From the NCBI GenBank assembly GCA_023846275.1, contig JAIUJO010000087.1, positions 1,272,148-1,336,147 on the forward strand: a stretch of 64,000 nucleotides of DNA, given 5' to 3'. This stretch comes from Vanilla planifolia. Taxonomy: Eukaryota > Streptophyta > Magnoliopsida > Asparagales > Orchidaceae. The translations under genes were made by a program, and so were the position numbers. The notes beneath the pieces were generated by a model. It did no database searches. It was not told the origin of the DNA and saw only the letters and a list, made by a program, of their open reading frames with translations. Below, one piece after another: positions 24,507 to 38,819 of this stretch (positions within the stretch are counted from its first letter, which is position 1; the number at the start of each line of letters is the position of its first letter).

Positions 24507-27500
24507 TGGATGACAATGACATTGCTCTTTTAGAACATGATATTATTTTCAATTATTTGATAGTAGAAAATAACTTGATCAGAAATGAGAATTTTGATTA
24601 AAAGAATAAAAAACATTTATTGTTTGATTTGTATGAAATCTATTCTTTAAGGAAATATTTTTAGCTTATTCATCATATGTGCATATACATGCATCATTAT
24701 ACACTCTTGCTAACATTGGAACTAAAGAAAGTTCATCAATGAAAATGCCTTATCATCAAGGACCAATTTGCATGCTTTACATATGTATCATCAAATGTAA
24801 TACCCAATTATTGCTATAGACAAAATCATATTTCATTAGACTACCCTTTTAGGAAAACCTTTTTTTTAATTACATGTAAACATGCTTGGATTCCCAGGAT
24901 ACATTGTTTTGGATGTGACTTGAAATTCATCACTCATCATGCATTACTACATATTTCGAATCCCAAGTTTATTTGGATTTATGAATAGAAAGCTTAGATA
25001 ATTGTGTAGGTCTCCTTAAATTTTAAGTCCTTATAAAAATTAACCATAATAATGTTTGCCTCAAAATGACAAACCTTAATGCTTATTAAGATTAGCATCT
25101 TGAACTATTTGATTTTGGAATTATCCTATGTCAGTAGATAATATTATCCCATCTTGGAACTTTACATTATAAGCTAATTCTAAAATCGGTTTTAAATATA
25201 ACTTTTATTTCAATATTTATTTACAATTTTTTCTTATATTTCATAAAACTTATTCAAACTTTGATCATAATGATTAGCTACAATAACTAATCATTTATAA
25301 AACTCCTAACATGAAGCAATAAATATTTAAACATAGAGTTGTGCTTTAAGATTTCAAGATCATAATAAATAATGATAAATCATTTATGAATATAATTTGG
25401 TTATTCTATTAATTTTGATTCAGTCGGAATTAAACTGCACCAAAATGATAAGGATTCATCCTTTGTGAATAAACCTAAGATAAATAAAGAATCTAGATGA
25501 ACCAGAATTCTAAATCCTTAAAGACTTATGTAATGTAACATGTTAAAGTTATTAATATTCAAAATTCAAATGTATTTAAGGCAACCTTAAATTTTTATAT
25601 CTCACCCCATTATTGTACACTAATTAGTTAAGAAACTAAAATTATATAAGAATTAGTGTCTAGTCTTGTGGGAAGTTATGTAAGAAGGCTTGATTTTCTT
25701 ACATTGCATTGTGGCTAATGAATTTAACTTATGATGCACCCAGTGGTTTGGTTAATAAGGAATTATTACTAAATGTGTCATATCCCAATTCATATTTGTT
25801 TAAATTGACATTAAATGCATTAATAAAAATATTATATTACCAAAAATAAAATCATATTTGTTTAAATTTGGATGGTAAGTCTTCATAATATGTTTGGTGG
25901 GCCTCACCTCACCTTAATTGAATGGGAAACTTCCACACAAATTCCAAAAATGGAAATAATCCTAGTGGCGTTTGAGAATATAAATGTTTTAAAAAATTTT
26001 AAGGTCGTATCTCTTCGTAACTAACATGCATTAAATACATTAGCTAGATTTTTTGTGATTTTAAGTCCATTAGGCATGGAACGTCAATGGTTTTAAGCAG
26101 ACAATTTTTAAGTGGCATCTTAAGTTTCACATAAATGTTCAATCATCAGTAGCTCTAGCTTGGTTTTCATTTGAGTATCTATTGACACATTTTTTAACAA
26201 TGAAGTATTGTACTAGTTAGTTTTGGTAGTAAAAAGATCCTATATAAGTGACAATAGTCACTATAAACCTAACAAGATCAAGCATAACAAGGATGTGTGT
26301 TGCTGTTGATCTAGTAATGAAATTTCCTAGTTTCATCGACCTTAAAATAAAAGATGAAAACTCAAATGGATCATGGTAATGAATTCAATAAGATAATCTG
26401 TTATTAGTTTGACTTCTTTTTTTAAGGTTACACCTCTCTTCAAAGTAAAAAAATTAAATGTCATCAAATATTCAAGTTGTAATTGAGGCTTCGAAAGTGC
26501 CAACAAGTGTGGATGAATCCATGAATTTGGCAAATGTGGTAAATGAAAAGTCAATTCAATCTTATAGTTTAATGTTAGATAAGGATGCTTATGAAAAAAT
26601 AATAAGGTGCAACCACATTGTTACAACTCCATGAAGGAGTATATAAAAGTCACAAATAATTGTGCTAATAAAATGTGTAAAATAATTAGCACATGCTCAA
26701 CCAAAAAAAATGTTACCAATCAATTGACATGGAACAGCATGAAATTTTAATCCATATTACTGATAATTAAATTTATTCTTAAAAAATCCAAAGGTAGAAT
26801 AAAATACTATGTTTAGTTGTTGATTTAGTAGCATCTTAGGATTAAGATTATTTGCAATATGACTTAATAATCATTTAAAGATTTTATCAATGACTAACTT
26901 AAAAGAACTACAAATTCTTGTCCAATGCAATTTAAAGAGAAAGATAACTTATTTTAGAGTAAACACTTAAAGAGAGACAAGAAATGGTTAAAAGAAGCAT
27001 CTCAATTGGAGCAACATTCATAGAGTTCCTAATTCTCTCAAATTGCATAACAAATAGCTTTATTGGATCATATCTTAGTCTAGAACATAAGAGTTACAAC
27101 AAATAAGAACACTATAAGCTCTTTCCTCTACTCAACACTGAAAAATAACTCTAATTGCTATCATGGAACCTTTGAATGATAATAACAAATTGCATAAACT
27201 ATCTAAGAGATTAGAATTTAAGCACAAGTTAGGAATACACCAAATAAGAATAAGGTATTATGATGAAAAGCATCCATTATCTAACCTTAAATGAGGACGA
27301 GTAGTCAATTCACTTGGTCATTTATAATGCAAGGTAGCAGAATATTGCCTATTATACCTTTATGTATGCTAAATTCTAGGGTTAATGAAAAGACACTTTG
27401 GTACAACTCAACTCAAATTATAAGGAAACTAAAGCTTCGTTGTTAGTAATAAGTGACTTTAATATAAACAGTACACTTAATTAATACAAGGGTTCCTCCA

Positions 27501-30500
27501 ATCATATGTAGAAGATATTGAATGAATTCAATGATTAAATTAGTTAATGTTACATGAGGGAACACCCATTCATATGGCCTTTAATGACATGAAAAAAGAA
27601 AGGAAAGGGCAAATGGGTTTACAAAATATTGGATTGATAGTTAGAGAATAAAGCTTTTAAAATGTGCAGAATAAGATCAAATCATGTAGATTTTCTTCAA
27701 TCTATGAAGGATCGTACTCCTTTGCCAAAGTTGTTAAAATTTTAAAATGTGTCATCGAACTATCTAACATTCACACAAAATGCAAAACATTATATAAACT
27801 TATGTAGTCAACAAAATATTTATTAAATTTATATCTTCGAAATTCACCTTTTTTATGACATATAATGGTAAGTAAGTTGCGACCCAACTCCTTTTTTAAT
27901 TTAGTTATCAAGCTATTAAATCATCAACAAAGAAATTTCTTAACATAAAAGTTTCTTACATTAAATATAGTTACATTACTTGCTAACAATCTTGAGAATT
28001 TGTTGTTCACTGCATTCCATTATATAGAAATTTAAAAAAATAAAAAAATTGACATCATTATTATCAAATGCTTAAATAGTTTAAATTGTAAATATAAAAG
28101 TTTTTTAAAAATATTTATCTATGGTTCCAAATAATGAAAATATTGAAATATAAATTAAAAAGTTAAAGGAAATAATAGATAATTGTACTGACAAACAACA
28201 TAAAAATATTTAAAATTATCTACCACATACCATTGATAAACAATTGTAGAGATACATGTTTTTTGTTCAAGCAAATATTACAAAAAATGTTTTTAGGATT
28301 GAGAAAAGAAAGATTAACAATATAAAATATTAGAAATACTTAAAAGAACATGCCTTTTCATAAAATGAACTTTAATTTATTAAATATTAAATATTACAAA
28401 GTAATAAAACAATTACAATAACAAACAAACCTAAATATTTGAAGTATAATGAATAAGTTTTTTAATATTTCAAATACAAATTAGATAAAATGTATTTTTT
28501 ATGAATGATTAAAACAAATGATAGAAATGACATGCCAATATTTAATCATATTTACATAGAGTCTAATTTGACTCGTTAACATTATTTCAAAATAGTCAAT
28601 AATAATATAAAATACAGACAATATTAAGAGAAAATACAAATTAACATAATCAACAATCTTTTCCTTATCCGTCAATTGTATCATTGAATGTTTGTATTTG
28701 ACAACCACCTTTAATTTGTTATATTATTTAGTTTTTTTATGAACATTTTCTTTGTTATTTTTGATTTCTAATTAAATTAATATTTTTATTTTTCTTCAAT
28801 AAAAGTTTTGTACACTTTTAATAATCAAAACGTTTACATCTTAAATAATTCCTATTTTTTCAATAATTTTCATTTTTTAAAATATTTTTTTTGTATTGTG
28901 AGTGTTTTTAGCTTCGACTAGCAAAGATTTATATTCATTCATTTTGTAAATTATTTTTATTTTTAGTGTATTAATATTGACATTTATTGATGATAATATT
29001 TTTAGTTTGAATATATTTTTACTTATCATATTTATATTTTAAATTTAATTATGTTTCAAAATTATAATTTTTTAAGTAATAATTTTTATTTATGAAAGTT
29101 GCTTATTTTGCAAATTCCATTTAAACCTAAAGTTCTTTGACGTTGCACAATATTTAATAATTTTTAATATTTATATTAAATTTATTTTTTAATATTCTAA
29201 ACTTTTAGTAATAAGAAAGATTTTTTATTCATGTAAAAGCTTTTTATATTTTGATCCCATGTTCTATATTATTTGACAATGATGTTTCTTCACAATACTA
29301 AAGCCATATGTTTATTAAATAAAATTAATTTCAAATTAAATATTACAACGTGTTATATCCAATATTTGACATAAGATAACATATTTTTGAGATTACTTAA
29401 CATATTTGTTAAGCACTTTTTGGTACAATAACTTAGCAATGATGATCATAGTTTCTAATTCCTTTTTTATCTATCTTTACTTTTTTATAGAGTACTTTCC
29501 ATTTATTATTAATTTTTAGTATTGTTTTTGGCAACTAGCTTTGTGGAAAATCTTTAACCTATTTAACATTGTATATTACTATTTTTGTTTAAATCTCTTA
29601 GCAATAAAGTTTTCCCTTCAAAAAAAAATATTTTGTTTCCAATAATGAAATCAATTAGTGAAAATGCACTCAAATGTCATTTGGTTTGTGAAACTATATT
29701 TTTTTCAATTAAAATTCAACAAATATGTAATGTATAATTATGTCTTAAAATATATTTAATATAATTAACTTCATTTAATATCGAAGGTTCGTATTTTCTT
29801 GTGAAAACAATCTTTTGGTGTAATCTAGATTGATGAACAAACAAGTTTTAATAAAATTCTTTGAGCATAGGCAAGAAAATATTTCATGGCTAAATATTTA
29901 AATTAATCAAAATAATGAACAAAATGAGCAAAATTAGTTTCAATAAAGGAAAAAAATAACTAAAATGACAATGAAATTAGAAAGTTAACATTAAAAAGGA
30001 AAAATATCTATTTTTTGGATATTTCATATGATAAACTTATATCAATGAATTATCAAAAATAAACTAAAGTGCCATGAAATTAAAAGAAAATATCAAATTT
30101 AAATAAAAATTAAATCTTATTGTAAAAAGTTACAATAAATGTTAGGGCACATCAAATATGACAAGAAGGTCCATAAATTTCTATCATAACTAAGAAAAAC
30201 ATCATATTTTATCACATAATGTAATAAAACATTTTAGAAAATAAAAAAGGACACTGTGAAGTTTACCAAATATAGATGAACTTTAAATTATTTAACACAA
30301 TTTTTAAAAATGCAAAGAAAACTTTTTTCACAAATAAACCACTTAGAATTGTCAAAGAATAAAGAGTATTGAATTTAAAAACAAATCTGAATATAGGTAT
30401 AAAAAATATGCTATTATAAATAAGAAGGTTAGAAATATGTTTTGCATTGAGCATAAAAGACTAAAATAAAACATTATTTTAGTATATTAAAAATCTTGCA

Positions 30501-30626
30501 TGACATATTATAGTTATCCTAAATTACTACAAGGATGAAAGATTATCTCATCCTAAGTGTGACAAACCATACTATTACATAAACATCGAATTGTTAGGTT
30601 ATCATGTGGAACAAATTTTCTCTTTT
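24507..30626. other. AT-rich stretch, no gene recognised
   Basis: No protein family was recognised on either strand. At 26240-26247 there is a 'ctatataa' sequence followed by the perfect small inverted repeat GTGAC-aata-GTCAC (26249-26262), in a slightly less AT-rich zone (25600-26640) that could be an old LTR. From about 27900 to 28700 the plus strand is A-rich, and from 28720 to 29600 it is T-rich. Confidence 0.4.
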
Positions 30627-30638
30627 GTTCTGATAACA
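30627..30638 (-). other. Possible minus-strand primer-binding-like site
   Basis: The plus strand reads GTTCTGATAACA, whose reverse complement matches the tRNA-Met primer site TGGTATCAGAGC at 10 of 12 positions. Sequence on the putative LTR side does not resemble that at 5650, so the two sites would belong to different families. Chance similarity is a real alternative. Confidence 0.25.
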
Positions 30639-31214
30639 CTATCATATTCAATGTAAGTCTTATACATGCTCATTTAAATAATAACTACAAGCATATAAAT
30701 TTGTTTCAAAGTAGGTAAGAAAAAGCTTCTTGAAAAAAAATTTAATGTTATTATTTTTAAATAAGAAATTCTATTCAAAATGCATCGTAGTATAGAATTA
30801 TAATGAAACCAAAGCTAGATAAGATTACTATGTTCATGATTGTACTAAAAAAGGGGTATCACATGATTCTTATTATCTAAATATATTAAATAAAGTAATT
30901 ATTTTAAAAGAACAGTTTGTGCTACTTATTTTTCTTATAATGGCTGCTTCTTTTAACTATTATTCTTAGTAAAAATAGTTTGTTGTCTAAGATAGCTTAG
31001 CAAAAATAAGACTAAAAAAATTATTTCATATAAGAAAATAAAAGTTTATTTTCATTGAACATTTTAGTTTTAAGCTAAAGTAAAATAATATCATACTTTG
31101 TGTTTTTTTAACTAATTGAATAAGTAGCCACATACATTTCATGTTTTATGAATTAATCTATTTTCCTTGACTATCTTGAAAGATGTTTTTTAATTTCATC
31201 TTAGTATTATTTCA

Positions 31215-32800
31215 ATGACTTTTACTAAAAATATATTGGAATTTTAATAATTAATTAGTAAAAAATAATGCTAATGTTTAGCAATACGAACCAATCGTGT
31301 CAACAGCGCTTAAAACATGTTGGTTGCCATTAAAGGGTTTAGAACGCATGTCCGTAAACCTTTGATTTAGCTATAGTACTAGGTAGGATTATGAAAATAT
31401 TTTATATGGTTCCTACATCAAGTTTTTACTTTGTATCCTCATATATAGTGTATAGTTCATCACTGGCATCATGGGAGATGACTTTTCGACCAAACTGTAG
31501 GGTAGCCAACCTTGAATAGGATGATTTAGATGATAAGGCAAAACATTGCAAACAAAACAATTTGTTTCTTTTAAAAATCTAGGATAATCAAAGCTATATT
31601 TTCATGCATTATGCTACTAAATTATGCGAAAACCAAAATTGTGCGGTTTCATAATTTCGTGATTTAATTACCCCATCTTCTCAATATTTTTATAAAGATA
31701 GATAATATCCTCCATTTGTTCATGCAAGTTCACGTTCACACTATCTATTCTTGTTCTACTCATAGGATTGAAATCTAGTCCATTGATTATGATTCAAATC
31801 TAATGATCACAATCAAATCCTATTTCAAAATAGGACCAATCAAATCTCATCCATCGATCATGTAGCTTTCATAATCAAATAGTCTAAATCATTTTGGTCA
31901 AGCACATGCAAAATAGATCCCTTAGCCATTTTTTTCTAGTGACTAGAATCTTTTATTTAAATGATTATTTTTTTTATGAAAGATACGAAAATAGTACGAA
32001 TAATTAGATCATTTTACGCATTAGGTGGGAACTTTTTGTTGATAAAAAATGTCTATGAATAATAGAATTTTTGAAAAATATGGATTAATAAATCTTTTTC
32101 AGATCTCACCAAAATTTTCAAGCCATGACATTGAAGGCATTAGTGGCCTATGATCATTTTGATTTTTATGCACTACTTCTCTTATTCTTTAAACTCCTAA
32201 AATTTGTTTTCTTTACGAATCAACAAAATAATATTTTAATTATTCCTACATGTTTTAATTAAGATACCTATGCCTCATTAATCATTTTTAATTTTATGTT
32301 ACCTGCTATGTTTCTTCTATTGCTATGTTTTATCGTTGTGAATTGAGTATCATATTTCTTTTATTTCTTTGTTGTAATGGTTGAGCTTACAATTTTCTTA
32401 GCAAAATGCTTATATTAAGTATTTGTTATTACTTATTTTTACCATGGGTGGGTGAAAGTTTGTTTTATGTCATATCACCTAAAATTCATTTGTAGAAATT
32501 TTAGTTCTTATTGATTTTCTTTACTTCATAATTTTTATAAAAAAATTAATATAAAAAATTTATATCTTCTAAATAAAATTTGAATTTTATACAAAATCAT
32601 TTTTAGATGTTTACTCAAACATTTTAAAAATACTTTTAACTATTTTTAATATATTTTTGTAAGAAATAAAAATTTGTATTTCTAATTATTCACCCATACC
32701 TTAACTGAACCAAACTTCATTTGACATCATAACAAAATTCTCTTTTTATGAGAAGAAATTTTTTAATAGATTCAAGGCTCAAATTATTTTTTCAACAAGT
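31215..32800 (+). repeat. LTR-like direct repeat, left copy (E)
   Basis: It aligns in the same orientation with 34890-36480. Shared landmarks are 'aat(g)ctaat..ttagcaata' near 31270, 'ttaaaacatgttgg' near 31310, 'cgcatgtcc' near 31345, 'tagtactaggta' near 31374 and 'ttttagttcttattgatttt' near 32500. The length and direct orientation suit a pair of LTRs. Terminal TG/CA ends and a primer site could not be fixed. Confidence 0.65.
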
Positions 32801-34889
32801 TTAGGCAAAGATGGTTCTAAGAATAGCATCTGCTCTTTTGTGATAATTTTTATCACTATTGAAAACTAGAAAAACTAATTATTTAAAATCTATTGATAAA
32901 GAAATATAAGAAATAATACCAATTTTTTTTAACATTCTCACCAAAGAAATCACATACAATGTTTTTTACATGAATTATTTTGAAAACGAAATAAAAAAGT
33001 GAGTAAAAGGTATAATTAAATGATAAAATTATACATGTTTTTCATAATATTTTGAATACTACTAAATTTAATTTAATTATGACATTAAAAATAACTTATA
33101 AAATCTGGCATAAGTTAGTGAAGACTTATGAAGGATCATTCGAGAAGAATGAAATAAAAAAGTTTTGCAAGGTAAAAAAGGCATTGAAAATATTTTTGAA
33201 TGAGTCAAAAGTAATCATCACAAGTTAAAAGAAGCAAAATAATGGACTCTTCTATATGATGGCAAGAAAAGAAAATGAAGAGAGTATATCTTGAAGTGAG
33301 GAAGAAAATTACATTAAAGAAAATTCAAATAAAAATTTACTTTATGTTTGCAAAAATATGAAATGTTTAACAAAAATAAAAGGATTTTAAAAAAGAATGT
33401 AAGGAATATGTAATTTGTTATAAAATAATTAGAGAGAGGCCAACATATTTAAAGAGTGTGGAAGTGATCATGATTTAAAGTAAAAAGTTAATAAGAATGT
33501 ATAATTAGTTAAGGAATTGTGTGACTTCAAATACTTTCAGTCTACTTGCTTGTCTTCAAAAAACAAAACTATTTAGTAGAGAAGTTTTTGTTTAAAGATC
33601 TTATATACATAAGTATGCTGAAATTTTATATGCTATAATCATAATTTTACATGGCACTATTTCATACAACCCAATAATAGTTTACCTACATGTAAGAGTA
33701 GAGCTAATATATATTTGAAATTTTTAACTTTGGCATGGAGAGTAAAAGAAAATAGTAACATTATTACACATAAATACATTGAACCCAAAAAGGCTTAGCT
33801 TCTCAAATCTAATAATAAAAATCAAGTATTATGCATATAAGCTTTTATTAATAAATTTTAATTAAAAACATTAGTTTAGACATAAATAAAGAAAAAATAA
33901 ATTTAAAATATCCAAATGGAATAAATGGGGAAATATAATGCAGTTGAAAAAATCGAAAACTTTAAAACTTATTTAGAATTATCATAAAGAACAAATTAAA
34001 TTTGAAATTTTGATCGATTTGATAATTACTTTTATCATAATAATTAAATTTTTTTAATATTTTCAATAAAAATGGATAGGATATACCTTACATTATATTT
34101 TATGGTATTGTTATAAAAAAGAACTAAAACAATTTGAAAGGAATTGTATGAGTTGACCCTAAACTATCCAAAAAAGTGTAATTAGAAGGATGTGGTTTTC
34201 TTAAAAAAATAAACAAGTTCATTAAGTACTTCAAAAATACATAAAAAATTAAGTTTTTAAAAATTTACAAACAGTAGACTGAGGCATTATGAGTGATAAC
34301 AAAAAAGAATGAGAATTAAAATTGAAAGATATAAGTACAAATTAATAAGAATTAATCAAGTTATGACAAACATGCAAGTAGAGTTTATCTTTAATTTTTT
34401 AAGATATTATTTTAATAAATAATTTATTTTTTTATTATTTTTTTTTAATTTTTTTAATCATCAAAATTTAGAAATTATTTTGATATTCACTTCTAGACAT
34501 GGTGTTTTATTTGTTGATAACAAATCCTAAGTATTTTGAATAAATTTGTTGAAGTTAATTTTTAGATTTTAAAAAATTGATACTTGTGCTCATGAGGAAA
34601 CATGAAGAAGTAGAGCAGTGGTTAAATCCTATGAGGATCATCTTATTTGGAGTGAGAAACTACTAAGAGATATATTTTAAATTTAATTTTATGTATGTCA
34701 ATTTTATTTTAATAAAAATATTAAGTTTTAATAAAATATTTATTACAAGATGCAAAAATTAAATTTTATCAAAATTAATATTTTTCCAAAAATATTAAGC
34801 TCTAAAAAACTTAATCTATTCCCTTTTATTATCTTGGAAATATTTTTATTCTTTTATGAAATCTTTATATTTATTCAAAAACTTTTGTA
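32801..34889. other. Sequence between repeats E and F
   Basis: This is about 2.1 kb, A-rich. If E and F are LTRs, this is the element's interior, too short for gag-pol and so non-autonomous or deleted. One stretch (33110-33330) holds a charged, Glu/Ser/Lys-rich broken frame that loosely recalls copia gag, but no zinc knuckle or pol motif confirms it. Confidence 0.4.
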
Positions 34890-36480
34890 AATTATACATT
34901 ATAATTATAATAATTAAATACATAATAATACTAACTAAAGTAATGCTAATTATTAGCAATAAAAATAAAAAGTCTCTGCAGTGCCTAAAACATATTGGCT
35001 GTCGTTAAGAGCTCTGAAATGCATGTCCTAGACACATCTACCAGTTGTAGTACTAAGTACAACTATGGATGTCTTTGTGGCATCTTAGAATGGGTTAGCA
35101 CTCTCGTATTAACATCTAGAATGTATAAAGAAATCCTGACAACACTGGTAAAGACTTCTCAAGCAAATCGAGGGGCAATAAACCCCGAATAAGTTCACTT
35201 TGATGAACACGTAAAGCTTTATATACAAAACATCTTTCTTCACCTTAGTAATATAAGACTAAATCAAAGCCTTCTTTTCATGCAACATATTTCTATATTG
35301 TGGGGCTTACTAGAATCATCCAATTATGCAATTTCAGGACCGAATGACGTTCATCTTATTTGTCTTATTTATAAAGTCTGCTACCATTTAATAAAAGAAT
35401 TATCAATTTTTGTTCCATGTGTAAGATCTAAATTTAGCCATCCGACCAAGATTAACATCTAACGATTTTGATCAAATACTTTTTTAAACATCCCCATCAA
35501 ATCCCATTTGTTTGATGGTATAGTTTTTAGAAAAAACTAGTCTCAATTCATCACCTTCAAGTGATTTGTACACAACATCTTTTTTAGCTATTTTTTTTTA
35601 GCCTTTAGAATATTTTCTTTAAACAATAATTTTTTAACTAAATTTAAAAATAGGTTAAACAACAATGATTATTTGCTTATTTGGTAAGTACATTTAGTCC
35701 TAAAAGTTATTATAAATAAGAGAAATTTTTATCGAAATAGATTGTTGAATTTTTACACAATTTAAGTAAAATTTTCAATCCATAATATTCAAGTTTTTAC
35801 TAATCAAAAATAATTGTTGATACTATAACTACTTGCTTCACTCACCAAACTCATAATTACAACAATCTTCTTAACTCAATTAAGTTATTAATTTTTTGTA
35901 ATCATAATTAGTTTAATTTAGATACTTTTGCCACATTAATTATTTCATTAAGCATAAGATTTTTGTTGTATTAATTTTGATCATGAAACCATAGTAACTT
36001 ATTTTTTGGTTTTGATATTTTGAGAGTTTAGCCTACCTCTCTTTTAGTGAATGTTTTATATTAAGTGTTTTTTCCTAAATTTTATTAGGGGAGAATAGAG
36101 GCCTTTTTAGGTTGAATCACTTAAATATCATTATATATATTTTAGTTCTTATTGATTTTTTATTTTACATTATTTTTATAAATTATTTTTATTAAAAATA
36201 TTAAATTATTTTGAATTAAATTTTAAATTTTTATAAAATACTTTGAAAATATTTTTTTAAATATTTTTTTGTAAGAAACATAAATTTTTATTCCTAATAA
36301 TTAAACTCCTTTTTGTAGATCTAAGCTTTATCATATTCATATTATGAAGTACTATTTACTAAGAGAGAGATCTGAATTGTTAGGAATAAAAAATATTTTT
36401 TAATAGAATATTTTACAAAAACCTTAATTTATTTTTTTATGAAACTTGAGTATATCTTTAAAAGTGAAGTTTAGTAAATA
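34890..36480 (+). repeat. LTR-like direct repeat, right copy (F)
   Basis: This is the partner of the copy at 31215-32800. The segment 34970-35190 is less AT-rich than its surroundings and contains 'tagtactaagtacaacta'. A 65-codon open frame here is not preserved in the left copy, so it is not treated as a gene. Repeat block A begins about 100 bases downstream. Confidence 0.65.
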
Positions 36481-36584
36481 TTAATTTTATTTTAAAATAT
36501 GTTAACTCTTTTAAAATATGTTGATTTTCTTTTCATAAAAAATTTTTAAGAAAATTAATATTTTTAAAAAAATGGTAAATGAAT

Positions 36585-38230
36585 ATTTTTCAAGTGTACA
36601 ACTACCCTCGACAAAAACGAGCAAAATGGATAACTAATATATATTTTGCCAAATCATAGGTAGGTTAAACTATTACAACAACAATACAATAAAAATTTAC
36701 TACTATAGCCTCGCAGCAAAACAAACTTAGAAAACAAAATAAAATAATTATTATGTTAAAATAAAAATTAATGAAAACAAAAACACAATGCTTGAAAAAT
36801 GTTTAGTGAGGTACAACTGTTTTAAATTAGTCAATTGGAATTAAAAAATTGAGAACGTCATTAATTTTTGAAGAAAGTATACATTATGTGTTTTATACAT
36901 GAAGGACAAAGCATAAGGATGTGATGATGAGCATTAGGTGCTAATGGCTTGAACGGCATCACTTGAAATTTTTTCATTAAATTTAATAAATCAAATTTTT
37001 CAAGAATTCACATATTTATAAAAATTTTTCTAATTGCTAAAAGTAGTTATAAAACTACACAATTAGTCATTACTAACAAATTATGAAAATCCAAATGTTT
37101 TGAAATAATTTCTAAAAGAGATATTCCCATGAACTGCTCGATCAAAAGGCACCTAGACCATTTGATCATGAAAAATGGAAGAAGATATGACTTGGATTAA
37201 GTAAGCATTGTTTGATCTAGACCAATAGAACTAAATTGTTATCTAATAGCTAGATTTAAATCTTATATATGGACAAAACATGAAATGTAGAATCACAAAA
37301 TTTCATATTCATAAAATGAATCTATTTAGTTGTCTTTAAAAGGCTAATGAGAATAAGGTCATGTGGTTGAAAAATTGCATCATCAAATGATGAGATCACT
37401 CCAGTAATTTTGTGAATAGACATGCAAATTGGTTGGACATTTTTGCTACATACTGCATGAATGATGGATTATCATTGTTTGGTGTCCGTAATACCCTGGT
37501 CTTCTCTAAAGTGATTTTTACCGATTATTTGGTGAGTTATGCGTGGAACCAAAATTATTTGATGAATTATGGGGCTAGTTTATCGATCTAACAAGCCCAA
37601 CTCACCATATTTTGGAGCTATGTTCTAACTTTGCATTTTCCATATTATTAATAATAGGTTCTATTTTTATTATTTTAATTATATTATTAGTTCTACTAGT
37701 TATTTATTATAATTATAATAATTTTTTAAATAAGTTATTGATATAATATTTCCAAAGATACGATCAATAATAAAGTACTTTTTTAGATGGTTGACATATA
37801 GTAAAGATTTCAGCATATTAATAATTTTCCAAAAATAATTATATTTAAAGAAAATTTAGTTTTTATGTCTTCAAAGAATGATTATAATCATGCTTAATAT
37901 TTTAACCCAAATATTATTTGTAATAACTAAAGCTAAATTCAAAATATATATTTTAGTCTTTTGTCACACCAACCATGATGATTATCAGAGAATTTCACCT
38001 TTTCTTCTTTTTCTATTTAAATTTTCCCATGAACACAAGTATCATCTATCTAAAATCTTAAAATTTATTTACATGGATTCATTAGTAATTCTTGGTGTTT
38101 ATGATCATAAAACAAAACACCATGATGAGAGGCCATCACAAAAATCTCTCCCACTTAACGATAACAAAACTTTTAAAGGAATTGATAAAAAAATAAACTA
38201 TTTATAAAACTAATGTGCATGACTATTAGT
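36585..38230 (+). repeat. Repeat block copy A
   Basis: This is the first of four related ~1.6-kb copies (A, B, C, D). Diagnostic phrases include 'ctcgatcaaaaggc' followed by 'accatttgatcatg' near 37137-37170, 'tttgatctaga' near 37209, 'gcatgaatgatggattat' near 37454, 'ggagctatg' near 37613 and a run of 'ttattataattataata' near 37700. It is closest to copy C, sharing its start 'tcaagtg' at about 36588 and 60170. It is non-coding as far as I can see. Confidence 0.8.
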
Positions 38231-38819
38231 GCTCCACCTTCCTGTATGTCATGACTAGAGTAATGTTTCAGCTTAATTTACACTTATTTTAATCTTTTAA
38301 TTTCGATTCTTCCCCTCTTTGACCTCACTTAAATAGTTTTAATATACATTTAACAAATTTTTGAAAAATTTAGAATTTTGTGAAATTATCAACAAACTCA
38401 ATTTTTTCTTTACGTCTACTTTGTTCAAATTATACTTTTTTCCCGTGGTCTAGTATACAACTTCTATTTAATTAATTTAATTCGTTCTTTATAACTATTA
38501 CCAACATTTACTATTTATACTATCTTGTCTTATGGATGAATTCCAATTTATTGCAAAAGCATAATGTTTATTTTAAGGTTAAGGTTTAACACAAATCATA
38601 AGTTTATCTATAACTTATTTATTTGAAAGATCTTTATTAAATTTTTAAGTTTTAAAATTTTCTTCAACTGTTTTCTTTTTTCTTGCTTTTTTTTTAAATT
38701 TTTTAAACTTAATTTGTCAAATCTTATTTATAATGTACAATACTTGATTTTAGTTATTAAGTTCAAGAGCAAAAGCCATTTTGACTCCAACTTATTTAGG
38801 ATAATTATGGTACTATTTC
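38231..38819 (+). repeat. Spacer between copies A and B
   Basis: This 0.6-kb spacer aligns with the spacer between C and D (61711-62330): 'atttacacttatttt', 'aaattatac', 'actatcttgt' and 'aaggtttaacac' occur in the same order. This shows that A-spacer-B was duplicated as one unit. It is non-coding. Confidence 0.7.

Noticed and set aside
34995..35192. 65-codon plus-strand frame in repeat F
   Set aside because: It is not preserved in the homologous repeat E, so it is not under coding constraint.
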